Shown here one piece after another: positions 30,166 through 40,500 of a stretch of 64,000 bases of DNA. The DNA lies in assembly GCA_008363385.1 (NCBI GenBank), contig RHKY01000016.1, positions 25,775 to 89,774 on the forward strand, read 5' to 3'. Within the stretch, counting starts at the first letter, position 1. Each line of letters starts with the position of its first letter. The notes beneath the pieces are model-generated. The model was not told where the DNA came from and made no database searches. It was given only the letters and a program-made list of their open reading frames with translations. A program made the translations under genes and the position numbers. The DNA is from Acidobacteriota bacterium (GTDB taxonomy: Bacteria > Acidobacteriota > Thermoanaerobaculia > UBA5066).

Positions 30166-31404
30166 ATGCCCCAGAGCGGACGGTCGTCGTCATCGTCGGG
30201 AGCCGGGCCGTGGCCGACCGGAGGTCGCCCCTTACGAGCGGCCCTCCTCGTCCTCGCTGGCGCCGCGCTCGCGGCGGCGGGCTGCGCGAAGAAGAAGACG
30301 GCGGCCGAGGCGCCCCCCGCGGAGGTGACGGCCGTGACCGTCGTCGCGCGGGACGTCCCCGTCTCGGCGGAGTACATCGCCCAGACCCAGAGCTCGCGCC
30401 AGGTGAACATCCAGGCGCGGGTGAACGGCTTCCTGGAGAAGCGGGTCTACACCGAGGGGCAGGTCGTCAGGGAGGGCGACGTCCTGTTCCGGATGGACGA
30501 GAAGCCGTTCCAGGTCCAGGTGGACGCCGCGAGGGCCGCGCTCGCGAGGCAGCAGGCCTCGCTGCAGACGGCCCGGCAGAACCTGGAGAGGACCCGCCCG
30601 CTCGCGGCGGGGAACGCCCTGTCGCAGAAAGACCTCGAGGACGCCACCGGGCACTTCGAGTCGACCGCGGCGAGCGTCGAGCAGGCGAAAGCCGAGCTCG
30701 CCGGCTACGAGCTGAACCTCTCGTACTGCACGATCACGTCGCCGGTCACCGGGGTCACGAGCGCAGCCCTCCAGCAGGACGGCACGTACATCAGCTCCCA
30801 GAACAGCCTGCTGACGACCGTCGCCGTCCTCTCGCCGATCTGGGTCAACTTCTCGATCTCCGAGAGCGAGTGGCAGCGGCTGCGGGACCGGTTCGAACGG
30901 GGGACCCTCGTGGGGCCGAAGAGCGGGCAGTACGACGTCGAGGTCCTCCTCCCGGACGGCAAGCCGTTCCCGCACCGGGGCCGGATCACCTTCGCCGACC
31001 CGTCGTACAACGCCGCGACGGGGACCTTCCTCATCCGCGCGAGCCTCTCGAACCCGGACGGGGTCCTGCGGCCCAACCAGCACGTGCGGGCCCGCATCCA
31101 CGGGGCGACGCGGCCGAAGGCCGTCCTCGTCCCGCAGCGGGCGGTGCAGCAGGGGGCCAAGGGGAGCTTCGTCTGGGTGGTCGACAGGGAGGGGAAGGCC
31201 GAGCTCCGCCCGGTCGTCGTCGGGGGCTTCCACGGCGACGACTGGTTCGTCGACGAGGGCCTGGCGGCCGGCGACCGGGTCGTCGTGGACGGCGCCCTGA
31301 CGCTGCGGCCGGGGAGCCCGGTGACGGTGAGAGCCGCCGGCGGCGAGGGGGCCCCGGCGCCGCCCGAAGGGGGGAAGCCCGCCGCCGCCAAGAGCGCCGG
31401 CTGA
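30166..31404 (+). CDS. RND efflux periplasmic adaptor lipoprotein (set 2)
   Basis: 412 aa AcrA-type adaptor. Lipobox LAAAGC followed by Lys-rich AKKK. Lipoyl half NIQARVNGFLEKRVYTEGQVVREGDVLFRMD, a helical hairpin (ARAALARQQASLQTARQNLE), the second lipoyl half YCTITSPVTGVTS and the beta-barrel domain follow. ATG at 30166 is preferred because GGAGGAGG lies at 30153-30160; an upstream in-frame ATG (30088) lacks a site and would precede an Arg-rich non-signal stretch. First gene of a three-gene efflux operon, preceded by a good promoter and the sensor kinase. Confidence 0.93.
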   Translation: MPQSGRSSSSSGAGPWPTGGRPLRAALLVLAGAALAAAGCAKKKTAAEAPPAEVTAVTVVARDVPVSAEYIAQTQSSRQVNIQARVNGFLEKRVYTEGQVVREGDVLFRMDEKPFQVQVDAARAALARQQASLQTARQNLERTRPLAAGNALSQKDLEDATGHFESTAASVEQAKAELAGYELNLSYCTITSPVTGVTSAALQQDGTYISSQNSLLTTVAVLSPIWVNFSISESEWQRLRDRFERGTLVGPKSGQYDVEVLLPDGKPFPHRGRITFADPSYNAATGTFLIRASLSNPDGVLRPNQHVRARIHGATRPKAVLVPQRAVQQGAKGSFVWVVDREGKAELRPVVVGGFHGDDWFVDEGLAAGDRVVVDGALTLRPGSPVTVRAAGGEGAPAPPEGGKPAAAKSAG

Positions 31405-31419
31405 CCCGCGAGGCGCGCC

Positions 31420-34400
31420 GTGTTCTCGAAGTTCTTCATCGAGCGGCCCATCTTCGCCACCGTCGTCTCGCTGATCCTCGTGATCGCGGGCGGGGTCTGC
31501 ATGTTCGTCCTGCCCGTGGCGCAGTACCCGCAGATCACCCCCGTGCAGGTCACGGTCTCGGCCGTCTACCCGGGGGCCGACTCGCGGACGGTGGCGGACG
31601 CGGTGGCCGCGCCGATCGAGGCGCAGATCAACGGCGTCGACAACATGCTCTACATGTCGTCGACGAGCTCCAGCAGCGGGATGATGACGCTCACCGTCTT
31701 CTTCTCGCTCGACACGGACCCCGACATCGCGCAGGTCCAGGTCCAGAACCGGGTGAACCTCGCCCTGCCGCAGCTGCCCGACGTCGTCAAGAACCAGGGG
31801 ATCACCGTCCAGAAGAAGTCCTCGAGCATCATGATGCTCATCGCCCTCACCAACCGGGACGGCCGCTACAAGCCGGAGTACGTCGCGAACTACGCGAACG
31901 TCTACGTCCTCGACGCGATCAAGAGGGTGGAGGGGGCCGGGGACGCCACGGTCATGGGGACGCCCGACCAGGCGATGCGGATCTGGATGGACCCCGACAA
32001 GATGGCCTCGCTCGGCGTCACGACGAGCGACCTGCAGGGGGCCGTCGCGAACCAGAACGCCCTGTTCGGGGCCGGGCAGATCGGGGCACGGCCCGGCGAG
32101 GGGAGGGTCGAGCAGACGTTCCCGGTCGTCACGCAGCCGCGGTTCGTCCAGCCGTCGGAGTACGAGAGGATCATCCTCCGCGCCAGCGCGGACGGGAGCG
32201 CCATCGTCGCGCTGCGCGACGTAGCGCGGGCCGACGTCGGCCTGCGCCTCTACACGAACGAGAACAAGCTGGACGGGGCGCCCGCCACCCTCATCGCCGT
32301 CTACCAGCAGGCCGGCGCCAACGGCCTGGAGGTCTCGCGGCGCGTCCGGGAGACGATGGAGGGGCTGAAGAAGTCGATGCCGAACGGCATCGAGTACCTC
32401 GTCGCCCTCGACACGACGGACTTCGTGCGGATCTCGATCGACGAGGTCGTCGAGACCCTCTTCGAGGCGGTCCTCCTGGTGGTCCTCGTCGTCTACCTCT
32501 TCCTCCAGAGCTTCCGCGCCACGGTCATCTGCACGACGGCGATCTTCGTCGCCCTCGTCGGCACGTTCAGCGGCATGCTCGCGCTCGGCTTCTCGATCAA
32601 CCTCCTGACGCTCTTCGGCATCGTCCTGGCCATCGGGATGGTCGTCGACGACGCCATCGTCGTCGTCGAGAACGTCGAGCGGAACATGGAGAAGAACCAC
32701 CTGCCGCCGCGCGAGGCGACGCTGAAGGCGATGGAGGAGATCGGGACGTCGCTCGTGGCGGTCGTCCTCGTCATGGCGTCGGTCTTCATCCCCGCGGCGT
32801 TCCTGCCGGGCACGACGGGCCAGCTCTACAAGCAGTTCGCGATCACGATCGTCATCTCGGTCGCGCTGTCGGGCTTCGTCGCGCTCACGCTGACCCCGGC
32901 GATGTGCGCGCTCCTCCTCGTGCACCGAAAGCCCCCGCAGAAGGGCTTCTTCGCCTGGTTCAACCGGGGGGTCGACCGGATCACGCTCCTCTTCGGGGAC
33001 GCCGTCACCCTCGTCATCAAGAGGATGGGCGTGGCGTTCGCGGTCCTCGCGGTCCTCGTCCTCTGCATCTTCCAGCTCTTCCGGACGATCCCGACGGCGT
33101 TCGTCCCGAACGAGGACCAGGGCTACGTCTTCGCCGGCGTCTTCATGCCCGACGCCGCGAGCCTGGACCGGACCGTGGCGACCTCGGACCGGGTGGACGC
33201 GCTGTTCGCGAGGCACCCCGGCGTGGCCCACCGGACCGCCATCAACGGGTACAGCATCCTCGACGGCCAGGTGAAGACGAACGCCGCGACGATGTTCGTC
33301 TCGCTGAAGCCGTTCGACGAGCGGTACGAGTCCGTGAAGCGGGCGAAGGAGGAGAACGCCAGGTCCGTCCTGATGTCGGTCCACGAAGGGAGCCGGGAGA
33401 TCCGGACCGGCGCCGTGATCCCGATCGCGCCCCCCGCGATCCCCGGGATCGGCACGACGGGCGGCTTCGAGATGTGGATCCAGGACAAGCTCGGGGGCGA
33501 TCCGACGGTGCTCGGCGAGCTGGCGCAGAGGTTCCTCGCCGAGGCGAGGGAGAGGCCGGAGCTGACGACGGTCAACTCCACCTTCCGGGCCAACGCCCGC
33601 CAGCTGAAGGTGACCGTCGACCGCGAGAAGGCGATGCTCCTGGGCGTCCCCGTCCAGGACGTCTACGCCGCCCTCCAGGCCCAGTTCGGCTCGCTCACGG
33701 TGAGCCAGTTCAACCAGTACAGCCGAGCCTGGTGGGTCATCATCCAGTCGGACGCGAGGTTCCGGCAGGACCCGGCGGACGTCACCCGCCTCCACACGCG
33801 GTCCTCGGGCGGCAAGATGGTGCCCCTGTCGGCGCTCGTCTCGACGGAGTACGTCACCGGCCCGGACCTCCTCCCGCACTTCAACGGCTTTCCGGCGGCG
33901 CAGGTGACGGGGGGCGCGGCCCCGGGCTTCAGCTCGGGGCAGGCGATCGCGGCGATGGAGGAGGTCGCCTCCCGGGTCCTCCCGTCCGGCTACGACGTCG
34001 CCTGGTCGGGCATGGCGTTCGAGGAGAAGAAGTCGGGCGGGACCTCCTCGATCGCGTTCGCCTTCGGCCTCGTCATCGTCTTCCTCGTCCTGGCGGCGCA
34101 GTTCGAGTCGTGGATCCTCCCCGGCTCGGTCATGACGGCGATCCCGTTCGGCGTCCTCGGGGCGCTCTTCTTCAACTGGCTCCGGGGGCTGAACAACGAC
34201 GTCTACTTCCAGATCGGACTCCTCGTCCTGATCGGGCTCGGCGCCAAGAACGCGGTCCTGCGCGTCACCTTCGCCGTGGAGCTCCGGAAGAAAGGCCTCT
34301 CCGTCATGGAGGCGACGATCCAGGCGGGCGAGGAGCGCCTCCGCCCGATCATCATGACGTCGCTCGCCTTCATCTTCGGCGTCCTGCCGCTGGCCGTCGC

Positions 34401-34593
34401 GATGGGGGCGGGCGCCAACGCCCGGCACTCGATCGGCACCGGGATCATCGGCGGCATGCTCGGCGAGACGACGCTCGCGATGCTCTACGTCCCCCTCTTC
34501 TTCTACGTCTTCGACCGGCTGGCCGAGCGGGCGAAGAAGGAGCCGGAGGCCGGGGCGCACGCCTCGCCTGCGCCCGCGGGGGAGGGGGGCTGA
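31420..34593 (+). CDS. RND efflux pump, HAE-1 family (set 2)
   Basis: 1057 aa, starting FSKFFIERPIFATVVSLILV. The Asp pair of the proton relay is in [16 protein letters not shown]. The TM10 Lys is kept in GLGAKNAVLRVTF (about residue 943), but the usual AILIVEF after it reads AVLRVTF, placing an Arg and a Thr where most HAE-1 pumps have Ile and Glu. The GTG start at 31420 follows the adaptor stop by 15 bases. It would form the inner-membrane proton-driven trimer of set 2. The substrate is unknown. Confidence 0.95.
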   Translation: MFSKFFIERPIFATVVSLILVIAGGVCMFVLPVAQYPQITPVQVTVSAVYPGADSRTVADAVAAPIEAQINGVDNMLYMSSTSSSSGMMTLTVFFSLDTDPDIAQVQVQNRVNLALPQLPDVVKNQGITVQKKSSSIMMLIALTNRDGRYKPEYVANYANVYVLDAIKRVEGAGDATVMGTPDQAMRIWMDPDKMASLGVTTSDLQGAVANQNALFGAGQIGARPGEGRVEQTFPVVTQPRFVQPSEYERIILRASADGSAIVALRDVARADVGLRLYTNENKLDGAPATLIAVYQQAGANGLEVSRRVRETMEGLKKSMPNGIEYLVALDTTDFVRISIDEVVETLFEAVLLVVLVVYLFLQSFRATVICTTAIFVALVGTFSGMLALGFSINLLTLFGIVLAIGMVVDDAIVVVENVERNMEKNHLPPREATLKAMEEIGTSLVAVVLVMASVFIPAAFLPGTTGQLYKQFAITIVISVALSGFVALTLTPAMCALLLVHRKPPQKGFFAWFNRGVDRITLLFGDAVTLVIKRMGVAFAVLAVLVLCIFQLFRTIPTAFVPNEDQGYVFAGVFMPDAASLDRTVATSDRVDALFARHPGVAHRTAINGYSILDGQVKTNAATMFVSLKPFDERYESVKRAKEENARSVLMSVHEGSREIRTGAVIPIAPPAIPGIGTTGGFEMWIQDKLGGDPTVLGELAQRFLAEARERPELTTVNSTFRANARQLKVTVDREKAMLLGVPVQDVYAALQAQFGSLTVSQFNQYSRAWWVIIQSDARFRQDPADVTRLHTRSSGGKMVPLSALVSTEYVTGPDLLPHFNGFPAAQVTGGAAPGFSSGQAIAAMEEVASRVLPSGYDVAWSGMAFEEKKSGGTSSIAFAFGLVIVFLVLAAQFESWILPGSVMTAIPFGVLGALFFNWLRGLNNDVYFQIGLLVLIGLGAKNAVLRVTFAVELRKKGLSVMEATIQAGEERLRPIIMTSLAFIFGVLPLAVAMGAGANARHSIGTGIIGGMLGETTLAMLYVPLFFYVFDRLAERAKKEPEAGAHASPAPAGEGG

Positions 34594-34594
34594 G

Positions 34595-36064
34595 ATGCGC
34601 CGACTCGCCCTCCCCGCCCTCCTGCTCCTTTCGGCCGCCGGCGCCGGCTGCCGGATGGGCCCGGACTACGCGCGGCCCGAGCTCGCGCCGCCGGCGGCCT
34701 ACGAGCACGCGATCGCCGGCGCCGAGGAGACGGCGAACACCGCGTGGTGGACCCGGTTCGGGGACCCCGTCCTCGACGGGCTGATCACCGAGGCGCTCGG
34801 CAACAACCGGAGCGTCAAGATCGCGGCGGCCAACGTGGAGGCGGCCGCCGCCGTCCTGACGCAGACGAAGGCGCCGCTCTACCCGTCGGTCGGCTACGGC
34901 GCGAGCGCCGGCCGCCAGCGCCCGAGCGAGCTGACCGGCACCGGCTGGAGCTCCGCCGTGGCGAACCCGTACGACAGCTTCCAGCTCACGGGGAGCGCGA
35001 GCTGGGAGCTCGACCTCTGGGGGCGGGTGCGGCGGCTGACCGAGGCGGCCCGGGCCGACGTCCTCTCGACCGAAGAGGCCCGGCGGGGCGTCGTCCTCTC
35101 CCTGGTGGCGGGCGTCGCGGGGAGCTACCTGCAGCTGCGGGGGCTCGACGAGCAGCTCGCCATCGCCCGCCGGAGCCTCGAGACGTACGGAGAGTCGGTC
35201 CGGATCTTCGAGCTCCAGTTCAAGTACGGCCTCGTCTCGCAGCTGACCGTCGAGCAGGCCCGGACGCAGTACGAGACGGCGGCGGCCGCGATCCCGCAGC
35301 TCGAGTCCCAGGTCGTCGCGACCGAGAACGCGCTCGCGCTCCTCCTCGGCCGGAACCCCGGGGCGATCGCACGCGGCCTGTCGATCCGCGAGCTGTCGCT
35401 GCCGGCCGTCCCGGCGGGCCTGCCGTCCTCGATCCTGGAGAGCCGCCCGGACGTGAAGCAGGCGGAGCAGGGGCTCGTCGCCGCCAACGCCCGGATCGGG
35501 GCCGCCAAGGCCCTCTACTTCCCGACGATCTCGCTCACCGGCGTCCTCGGCACCTCGAGCGCGGAGCTCTCGAACCTCTTCAAGGGTCCCGCGAGCGTCT
35601 GGAACTACGCCGGCTCGATCACGGGGCCGCTCTTCAACGCCGGCGCGATCCGCGCCGGGGTGAGGATCTCGGAGGCGGGCCGCAAGGCCGCCCTCCTCGC
35701 GTACCAGGACGCCGTGGCGAGCGCCTTCGCCGACGTGGAGAACGCCCTCGTCTCGCGGACGAAGCTCGTCGAGGAGACCGCCGCGCGGGAGAGGCTGGTC
35801 CGGGCCGCGCGGGAGTACGAGCGGCTGGCGACGCTCCAGTACAAGGGCGGCTACGCGCCGTACTCGACCGTCCTGCAGGCGCAGGAGAAGCTCTTCCCGT
35901 CGGAGCTCGACCTGGCCAAGGCGAGGACTCAGCTCCTCGCTTCGCTCGTCACGCTCTACAAGGTGATGGGGGGCGGCTGGGTCGAGGAAGCCGACCGGCT
36001 CACCCGGGCCGCCCCCCCCGGTCCGGCCCCGGCGCCGCCGCCCGCCCCCGCACCGGGTTCCTGA
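34595..36064 (+). CDS. outer-membrane efflux channel lipoprotein, NodT/OprM family (set 2)
   Basis: 489 aa. Lipobox AGAGC then RMGPDYARPEL, the family start. The TolC-type repeats include SWELDLWGRVRRLTEAARAD and ESRPDVKQAEQGLVAANARIGAAKALYFP. The C-terminus is a Pro/Ala-rich tail. ATG at 34595 follows the pump stop by one base. It completes RND set 2. Confidence 0.95.
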   Translation: MRRLALPALLLLSAAGAGCRMGPDYARPELAPPAAYEHAIAGAEETANTAWWTRFGDPVLDGLITEALGNNRSVKIAAANVEAAAAVLTQTKAPLYPSVGYGASAGRQRPSELTGTGWSSAVANPYDSFQLTGSASWELDLWGRVRRLTEAARADVLSTEEARRGVVLSLVAGVAGSYLQLRGLDEQLAIARRSLETYGESVRIFELQFKYGLVSQLTVEQARTQYETAAAAIPQLESQVVATENALALLLGRNPGAIARGLSIRELSLPAVPAGLPSSILESRPDVKQAEQGLVAANARIGAAKALYFPTISLTGVLGTSSAELSNLFKGPASVWNYAGSITGPLFNAGAIRAGVRISEAGRKAALLAYQDAVASAFADVENALVSRTKLVEETAARERLVRAAREYERLATLQYKGGYAPYSTVLQAQEKLFPSELDLAKARTQLLASLVTLYKVMGGGWVEEADRLTRAAPPGPAPAPPPAPAPGS

Positions 36065-36159
36065 CCCGCCGGGCGGATGCGGGCGACTCTCGAACGACCG
36101 GCGCGGCCCGGGGCCGGCTTGCCGAATTGCGATACGGTCCGGGTTGCCCGTTCGGGCGG

Positions 36160-36189
36160 GGGACATCCCTCGGGACGCCCGCCTAGAAT
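36160..36189 (+). promoter_or_regulatory. possible promoter for RND set 3
   Basis: TAGAAT at 36184-36189 matches five of six -10 positions, and GGGACA at 36160-36165 matches four of six -35 positions with an 18-base spacer. It lies about 90 bases upstream of the adaptor ATG, so set 3 may be expressed separately from set 2. Confidence 0.4.
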
Positions 36190-36279
36190 GCCAGGAGCGC
36201 TCCCGCACGCAGAGCGAGGGAATGCGTGCTCCGAAACGTCCGTTCGAGGGGCCCGCGCGGCCCGGGAGGTTGGAATCCG

Positions 36280-37503
36280 ATGAGCACTCACGAGACAGGC
36301 CGCCGCCAGCGCGTGACGGTCCGGGGGGCCGCATCGCTTCTCGCGGCGGCTTCCCTCTTCGTAGCCCCGGGCTGCTCGAAGAAGGAGGCCCTGAAGCTGC
36401 CGCCTCCCGAGGTCTACGTGACGAAGGCCGTCGCCCGGGACGTCCCGGTCACGATGGAGCAGATCGGCCAGACGGCGGGATCGAAGGACGTCGAGATCCG
36501 GGCGCGGGTCGAGGGTTACCTCGAGAGCGTGAGCTTCCGCGAGGGCGACTTCGTGAAGGAGGGGGACCTCCTCTACCAGATCGACCCGAAGCCGTTCGAG
36601 GCGGTCGTCGCCAACGCCCGGGCAGACGTCGCCACGAAGGAGGCCCGGCTGACGCAGGCCGAGACCGAGGTCAGCCGGCTCGGTCCCCTCGCCGCCCAGC
36701 AGGCGGTCAGCCAGCGCGACTACGACAACGCCGTCTCGAACCGCGACGCGGCCAAGGCCCAGCTCGACGCGGCGCGTGCGGCCCTCGACAAGGCTCGGCT
36801 CGACCTCGGCTACACGACGATCCGGGCCCCGCTCTCGGGCCTCGCCGACCTGACGAAGGTCAAGCCGGGGAACCTCGTCGGCCGGGGGGAGTCGACCCTC
36901 CTGACGACGATCTCGGTCATCGACCCGATCTACTTCACCGCGAGCATCACCGAGGCCGACTACCTGAAGTTCGCGCAGAAGCTCGCGAGCGCCGGCAAGA
37001 CCGCCCCCGCTCAGAGGAGCGACGTCGACCTGATCCTCGCCGACGGCTCGGTCTACGACCACAAGGGAAAGCTCGACGCGGTCCAGCGCGCCGTCGACCC
37101 GCGGTCCGGCACGCTCTCCGTGCGGCTCCTCTTCCCGAACCCCCTGCGGGTCGTGAGGCCGGGGCAGTACGGCCGGGTCCGGTTCGTCTCGGAGACGCTC
37201 CCCGGCGCGATCTGCGTCCCCCAGAAGGCGGTCAGCGAGCTCCAGGGCGTCTTCCAGGTGGTGGTGGTGGGCCCGGACAGCAAGGCCGAGATCCGGACCG
37301 TGAAGACGGGACCCCGCTACGAGGACCTCTGGGTCGTCACCGAGGGCCTGAAGGCGGGGGAGACGGTCGTGGTCGAGGGCCTCCAGCAGGTCAAGCCCGG
37401 GGCCGAGGTGAAGCCGAAGCCGATCGAGGAGGCGAAGGCCGAGGCGGCCAAGGCCGGCGCGCCGGCCGAAAAGCCGGAGGCCGGGAAGCCCTCGGGGAAG
37501 TAG
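36280..37503 (+). CDS. RND efflux periplasmic adaptor lipoprotein (set 3)
   Basis: 407 aa AcrA-type adaptor. Lipobox FVAPGC, then SKKEALKLPPPEVYVTK. Lipoyl half [31 protein letters not shown], a coiled-coil hairpin (TKEARLTQAETEVSRL), YTTIRAPLSGLADLT and the barrel domain follow. ATG at 36280 is chosen with GGGAGG about 10 bases upstream; an in-frame ATG 54 bases earlier would add an Arg/Gly-rich leader. The C-terminal tail is Lys/Glu/Ala-rich. Starts the second of two tandem efflux operons. Confidence 0.93.
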   Translation: MSTHETGRRQRVTVRGAASLLAAASLFVAPGCSKKEALKLPPPEVYVTKAVARDVPVTMEQIGQTAGSKDVEIRARVEGYLESVSFREGDFVKEGDLLYQIDPKPFEAVVANARADVATKEARLTQAETEVSRLGPLAAQQAVSQRDYDNAVSNRDAAKAQLDAARAALDKARLDLGYTTIRAPLSGLADLTKVKPGNLVGRGESTLLTTISVIDPIYFTASITEADYLKFAQKLASAGKTAPAQRSDVDLILADGSVYDHKGKLDAVQRAVDPRSGTLSVRLLFPNPLRVVRPGQYGRVRFVSETLPGAICVPQKAVSELQGVFQVVVVGPDSKAEIRTVKTGPRYEDLWVVTEGLKAGETVVVEGLQQVKPGAEVKPKPIEEAKAEAAKAGAPAEKPEAGKPSGK

Positions 37504-37506
37504 GCC

Positions 37507-40500
37507 ATGGCGAAGTTCTTCGTCAACAGGCCGATCGTCGCGATCGTCATCTCGATCGTGATGGTGATCGTGGGGACGATCGCCCTGAAGGGCCTCCCGA
37601 TCGCCCAGTACCCCGACATCACGCCGCCCCTCATCCAGATCACGACGACGTTCACCGGCGCCAGCGCCGTCGACGTCGAGCAGGCCGTCGCGGCCCCGCT
37701 CGAGCAGCAGGTGAACGGCGTCGAGAACATGCTCTACCTCAAGTCGACGAACGCCAACGACGGCACGCTGAAGACCGAGGTCTCGTTCGAGGTCGGGTCG
37801 AACCTCGACATGTCGAACGTCCTCGTCCAGAACCGTCAGGCGCAGTCGGCCGCCTTCATGCCGCAGTCCGTCAAGGAGTACGGCGTCACCGTCAAGAAGT
37901 CGCTGTCGTTCCCGCTCCTCCTCGTCGCCCTCACGTCGCCGGGCGGGACGTGGGACAGCGTCTTCATGTCGAACTACGCGGCCATCAACGTCACCGACCG
38001 GATCAAGCGGATCCGGGGCGTCGGCGACGTCACGCTCTTCGGCGGCTCGGACTACGCGATGCGGATCTGGGTCCGGCCGGACCGGCTGGCGAAGCTGGGC
38101 CTGACGGTCGTCGACCTCCAGAACGCCATCAAGCAGCAGAACACCCTGAGCCCCGCCGGGCAGATCGGCGGCGAGCCCGCGCTCCCCGGAACGCAGTTCA
38201 CCTACACGGTGAAGACGCAGGGGCGTCTCCTCGACGCCGACGAGTTCGGGAGCATCGTCGTCCGGTCCAACCCCGACGGCTCGCAGGTCACCCTGCGCGA
38301 CGTCGCCCGGATCGAGCTCGGGTCCCTCCTCTACAACCAGAGGGGGCGCCTCAACGGCAAGCCGGCGGCGGTCCTCGCCGTCTACCAGTCGCCCGGCTCG
38401 AACGCGCTGGCGGTCCGCGACGCGGTCGAGGCGACGATGAAGGAGATCGCGCCGACCTTCCCGAAGGACCTCGTCTGGACGATGTCCCTCGACACGACGG
38501 AGGCCGTCTCCGAGGGGATCACCGAGATCGTCCACACGCTCTTCGAGGCGGTGGGCCTCGTGATCCTCGTCGTCTTCGTCTTCCTCCAGAACTGGCGGGC
38601 GACGCTCATCCCCCTCCTCACGGTGCCGGTCTCGCTCGTGGCGACGTTCGCCGTCTTCCCGCTCCTCGGCTTCTCGGTGAACGTCCTCTCGCTCCTGGGG
38701 CTGGTCCTCGCGATCGGGATCGTCGTCGACGACGCGATCGTGGTCGTCGAGGCCGTCATGCACCACATCGAGCACGGCCTGGACCCGAAGGCGGCGACGC
38801 TCAAGGCCATGGAGGAGGTCTCGGGACCGGTCGTGGCGATCGCGCTCGTCCTGTCGGCCGTCTTCGTCCCCGTCGCCTTCATGGGCGGCATCACGGGGCG
38901 CCTCTACCAGCAGTTCGCCGTGACGATCGCGATCTCGGTCTGCTTCTCCGCCTTCAACGCGCTCACCCTGAGCCCGGCGCTCTCCGCGAAGCTCCTGAAG
39001 CCGAAGGGCGAGTCGAAGTCGTTCCTGGACCCCTTCTACGGCGCGTTCAACCGCTTCTTCGACCGGTTCACGGCCGGCTACACGTCCTTCGCGGCGATCC
39101 TGATCCGGAAGGCGCTCCGCAGCGCGATCTTCATCGTGGTGCTGGTCGTCGCGACGGGCGGGCTCGTCAAGAGCCTCCCGTCGGGATTCCTCCCCGACGA
39201 GGACAACGGCTACTTCATGATCAACTGCCAGCTCCCCGACGCCGCCTCGCTGGAGAGGACGGACGAGGTGCTGAAGAAGGTCGAGCGGATCACGCTCGCC
39301 AACCCCGCCATCGAGAGCGTCACGCCGATCGTCGGCTTCAGCCTGCTGACCGGCGCCATGGCCCCGAACACCGGCTTCGTCTTCGTCAAGGCCAAGCCCT
39401 GGAGCGAGCGGAAAGACGTCAAGGAGCGCGTCGACATCGCGATGCGGCTCCTGAACCTCGAGTACTACAAGCAGATCCCCGAGGCGCAGGTCTTCGCCTT
39501 CGCGCCGCCGCCGATCAGCGGCCTCGGCAGCGGCTCCGGCTTCACGTTCATGCTGCAGGACCGGGCGGGCCGCTCGCCGGCCGAGCTGGACGCGATGGCC
39601 AAGAAGTTCATCGAGGAGGCCAGGAAGCGCCCCGAGATCGGGCGCGTCCAGACGGTCTACCGGGCGACGGTCCCGCAGGTGTACGCCGACATCGACCGGC
39701 GGAAGGCGCTGACGCTGGGCGTCCCGATCTCGGACGTCAACGGCACGCTCGGGGCCCTCCTCGGCAGCTCGTACATCAACGACTTCAACCGCTTCGGGCG
39801 CGTCTACAAGGTCTTCATGCAGGCCGAGCCGGAGTTCCGCGACTCGCCGAAGTCCCTCGGCCTCTTCTTCGTGAGGAGCGGGGACGGGAAGATGGTCCCG
39901 CTCGACACCCTGGTGACCACTCGCCAGGTGGCGGGACCCGACTTCACCGTCCGGTTCAACCTCTACCGGGCAGCGGAGATCAGCGGCGTCCCGGCCGCGG
40001 GCTACAGCTCGGACCAGGCGCTGAAGGCGCTCGAGGAGACGGCCGCGAAGGTCCTCCCTTCCGGGTGGGGATACGACTGGTCGAACATGTCCTACCAGGA
40101 GAAGAGGGCCGCCGGCACCGCGGGGATCGTCTTCGTCTTCGCGATCGTCTTCGTCTTCCTCATCCTCGCGGCCCAGTACGAGAGCTGGACGCTGCCGTTC
40201 AGCGTCCTCCTCGGGACGCCCTTCGCGGCGTTCGGGGCCTTCTTCGGCCTCTGGGCGGCGCGGAACCTCCTGCCCGAGGTCTTCGGCGCCAGCTACGTCT
40301 CGAACGTCTTCGCCCAGATCGGGCTCATCATGCTCGTCGGGCTGGCGGCCAAGAACGCGATCCTGATCGTCGAGTTCGCCAAGGAGAACGTCGAGCGGAA
40401 GGGGATGGACCCCGTGACCGCGGCCCTCGACGCCGCCAAGCTCCGGCTCCGGCCGATCCTGATGACCGCGTTCGCCTTCATCCTCGGCGTCGTGCCGCTC

